Assembly: GCA_963995525.1 (NCBI GenBank) | Contig: OZ023214.1 | Span: 34,253,698-34,317,697 of the forward strand | Source of the DNA: Escarpia spicata | Lineage: Eukaryota; Annelida; Polychaeta; Sabellida; Siboglinidae | DNA length: 64,000 nucleotides | Direction of reading: 5' to 3' | Part shown: positions 63,776 through 64,000 of the stretch, one piece after another | How positions within the stretch are numbered: the first letter of the stretch is position 1 | Layout of the letters: each line of letters starts with the position of its first letter | Program-made: the position numbers and the translations under genes | Notes under the pieces: model-generated | The model's input: the letters and a program-made list of their open reading frames with translations, nothing else | What the model was told of the DNA's origin: nothing | The model's database searches: none

Positions 63776-64000
63776 TTTATTACTAAAATTGACCGATCTC
63801 TGATGAGAATGGATTTAAAAGTAACACATTTTTGTTGGATTTTCCATAAGCCACTGGCTTCTTTGTGTACTAATCGCATTGGATAACTTTCTTGCCTCTT
63901 GTTAAAAACAAGATACAGTATATAACATAATATTACGACAATGCACACCGATATGTCAAACTCTCAAAGTTGAGGTGTCTTAGTTTATGGGGACATTTTA
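63776..64000. other. Right edge, nothing recognised
   Basis: AT-rich sequence after the CR1 3' end. No feature is supported. Confidence 0.4.

Overview
The window is animal nuclear DNA. Genes are split by GT-AG introns, the genome is AT-rich, and it is crowded with LINE and SINE copies, foldback elements and very long CA/TG and other simple repeats. CR1-type LINEs with an esterase-bearing ORF1, tRNA-headed SINEs and many MITEs suggest a marine invertebrate (a lophotrochozoan such as a mollusc is my guess, at low confidence). There is no rRNA, no CRISPR and no prokaryotic signal.

Left part (1-27 kb). After about 7 kb without a recognisable gene (one SINE, some simple repeats), the minus strand carries one complete gene, 20190 down to 7490. 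It is an M14A zinc carboxypeptidase (CPA/CPB family) that I could assemble from 11 exons. The exons total 1371 nt, stay in frame throughout, and encode signal peptide, propeptide, a polybasic activation site and the full catalytic domain (456 aa). Its introns hold microsatellites, MITEs and LINE fragments. Between 21.7 and 25.2 kb lie a 1.3-kb inverted repeat with a tRNA-like sequence in each arm, a 33-bp minisatellite and a 280-bp hexanucleotide array.

Right part (27-56 kb). The plus strand carries a tandem array of a small secreted cysteine-rich peptide family that I do not recognise. Each copy has a related upstream cassette, a tiny first coding exon (9-15 nt) starting ATGAG, a homologous intron, and a second exon encoding the rest of the signal peptide and a basic domain with mirror-symmetric cysteine spacing. 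Copies 1, 3 and 4 look intact. Copy 2 is a pseudogene whose 15-nt first exon was split by a 4.6-kb CR1 LINE. Copy 5 is only a promoter cassette plus exon 1. A second CR1 lies just upstream of copy 2 in the opposite orientation, so the old promoter sits between two head-to-head LINEs.

Far right (56-64 kb). This stretch holds LINE fragments, a long CA array, a 700-bp pyrimidine tract, a TIR element and another CR1 copy reaching nearly to the window end.

The most novel material is the secreted-peptide array: its cysteine architecture, the paired loss of two cysteines in copy 1, and the first exon broken by a LINE. All exon boundaries and family calls were read by eye without alignment software or databases.
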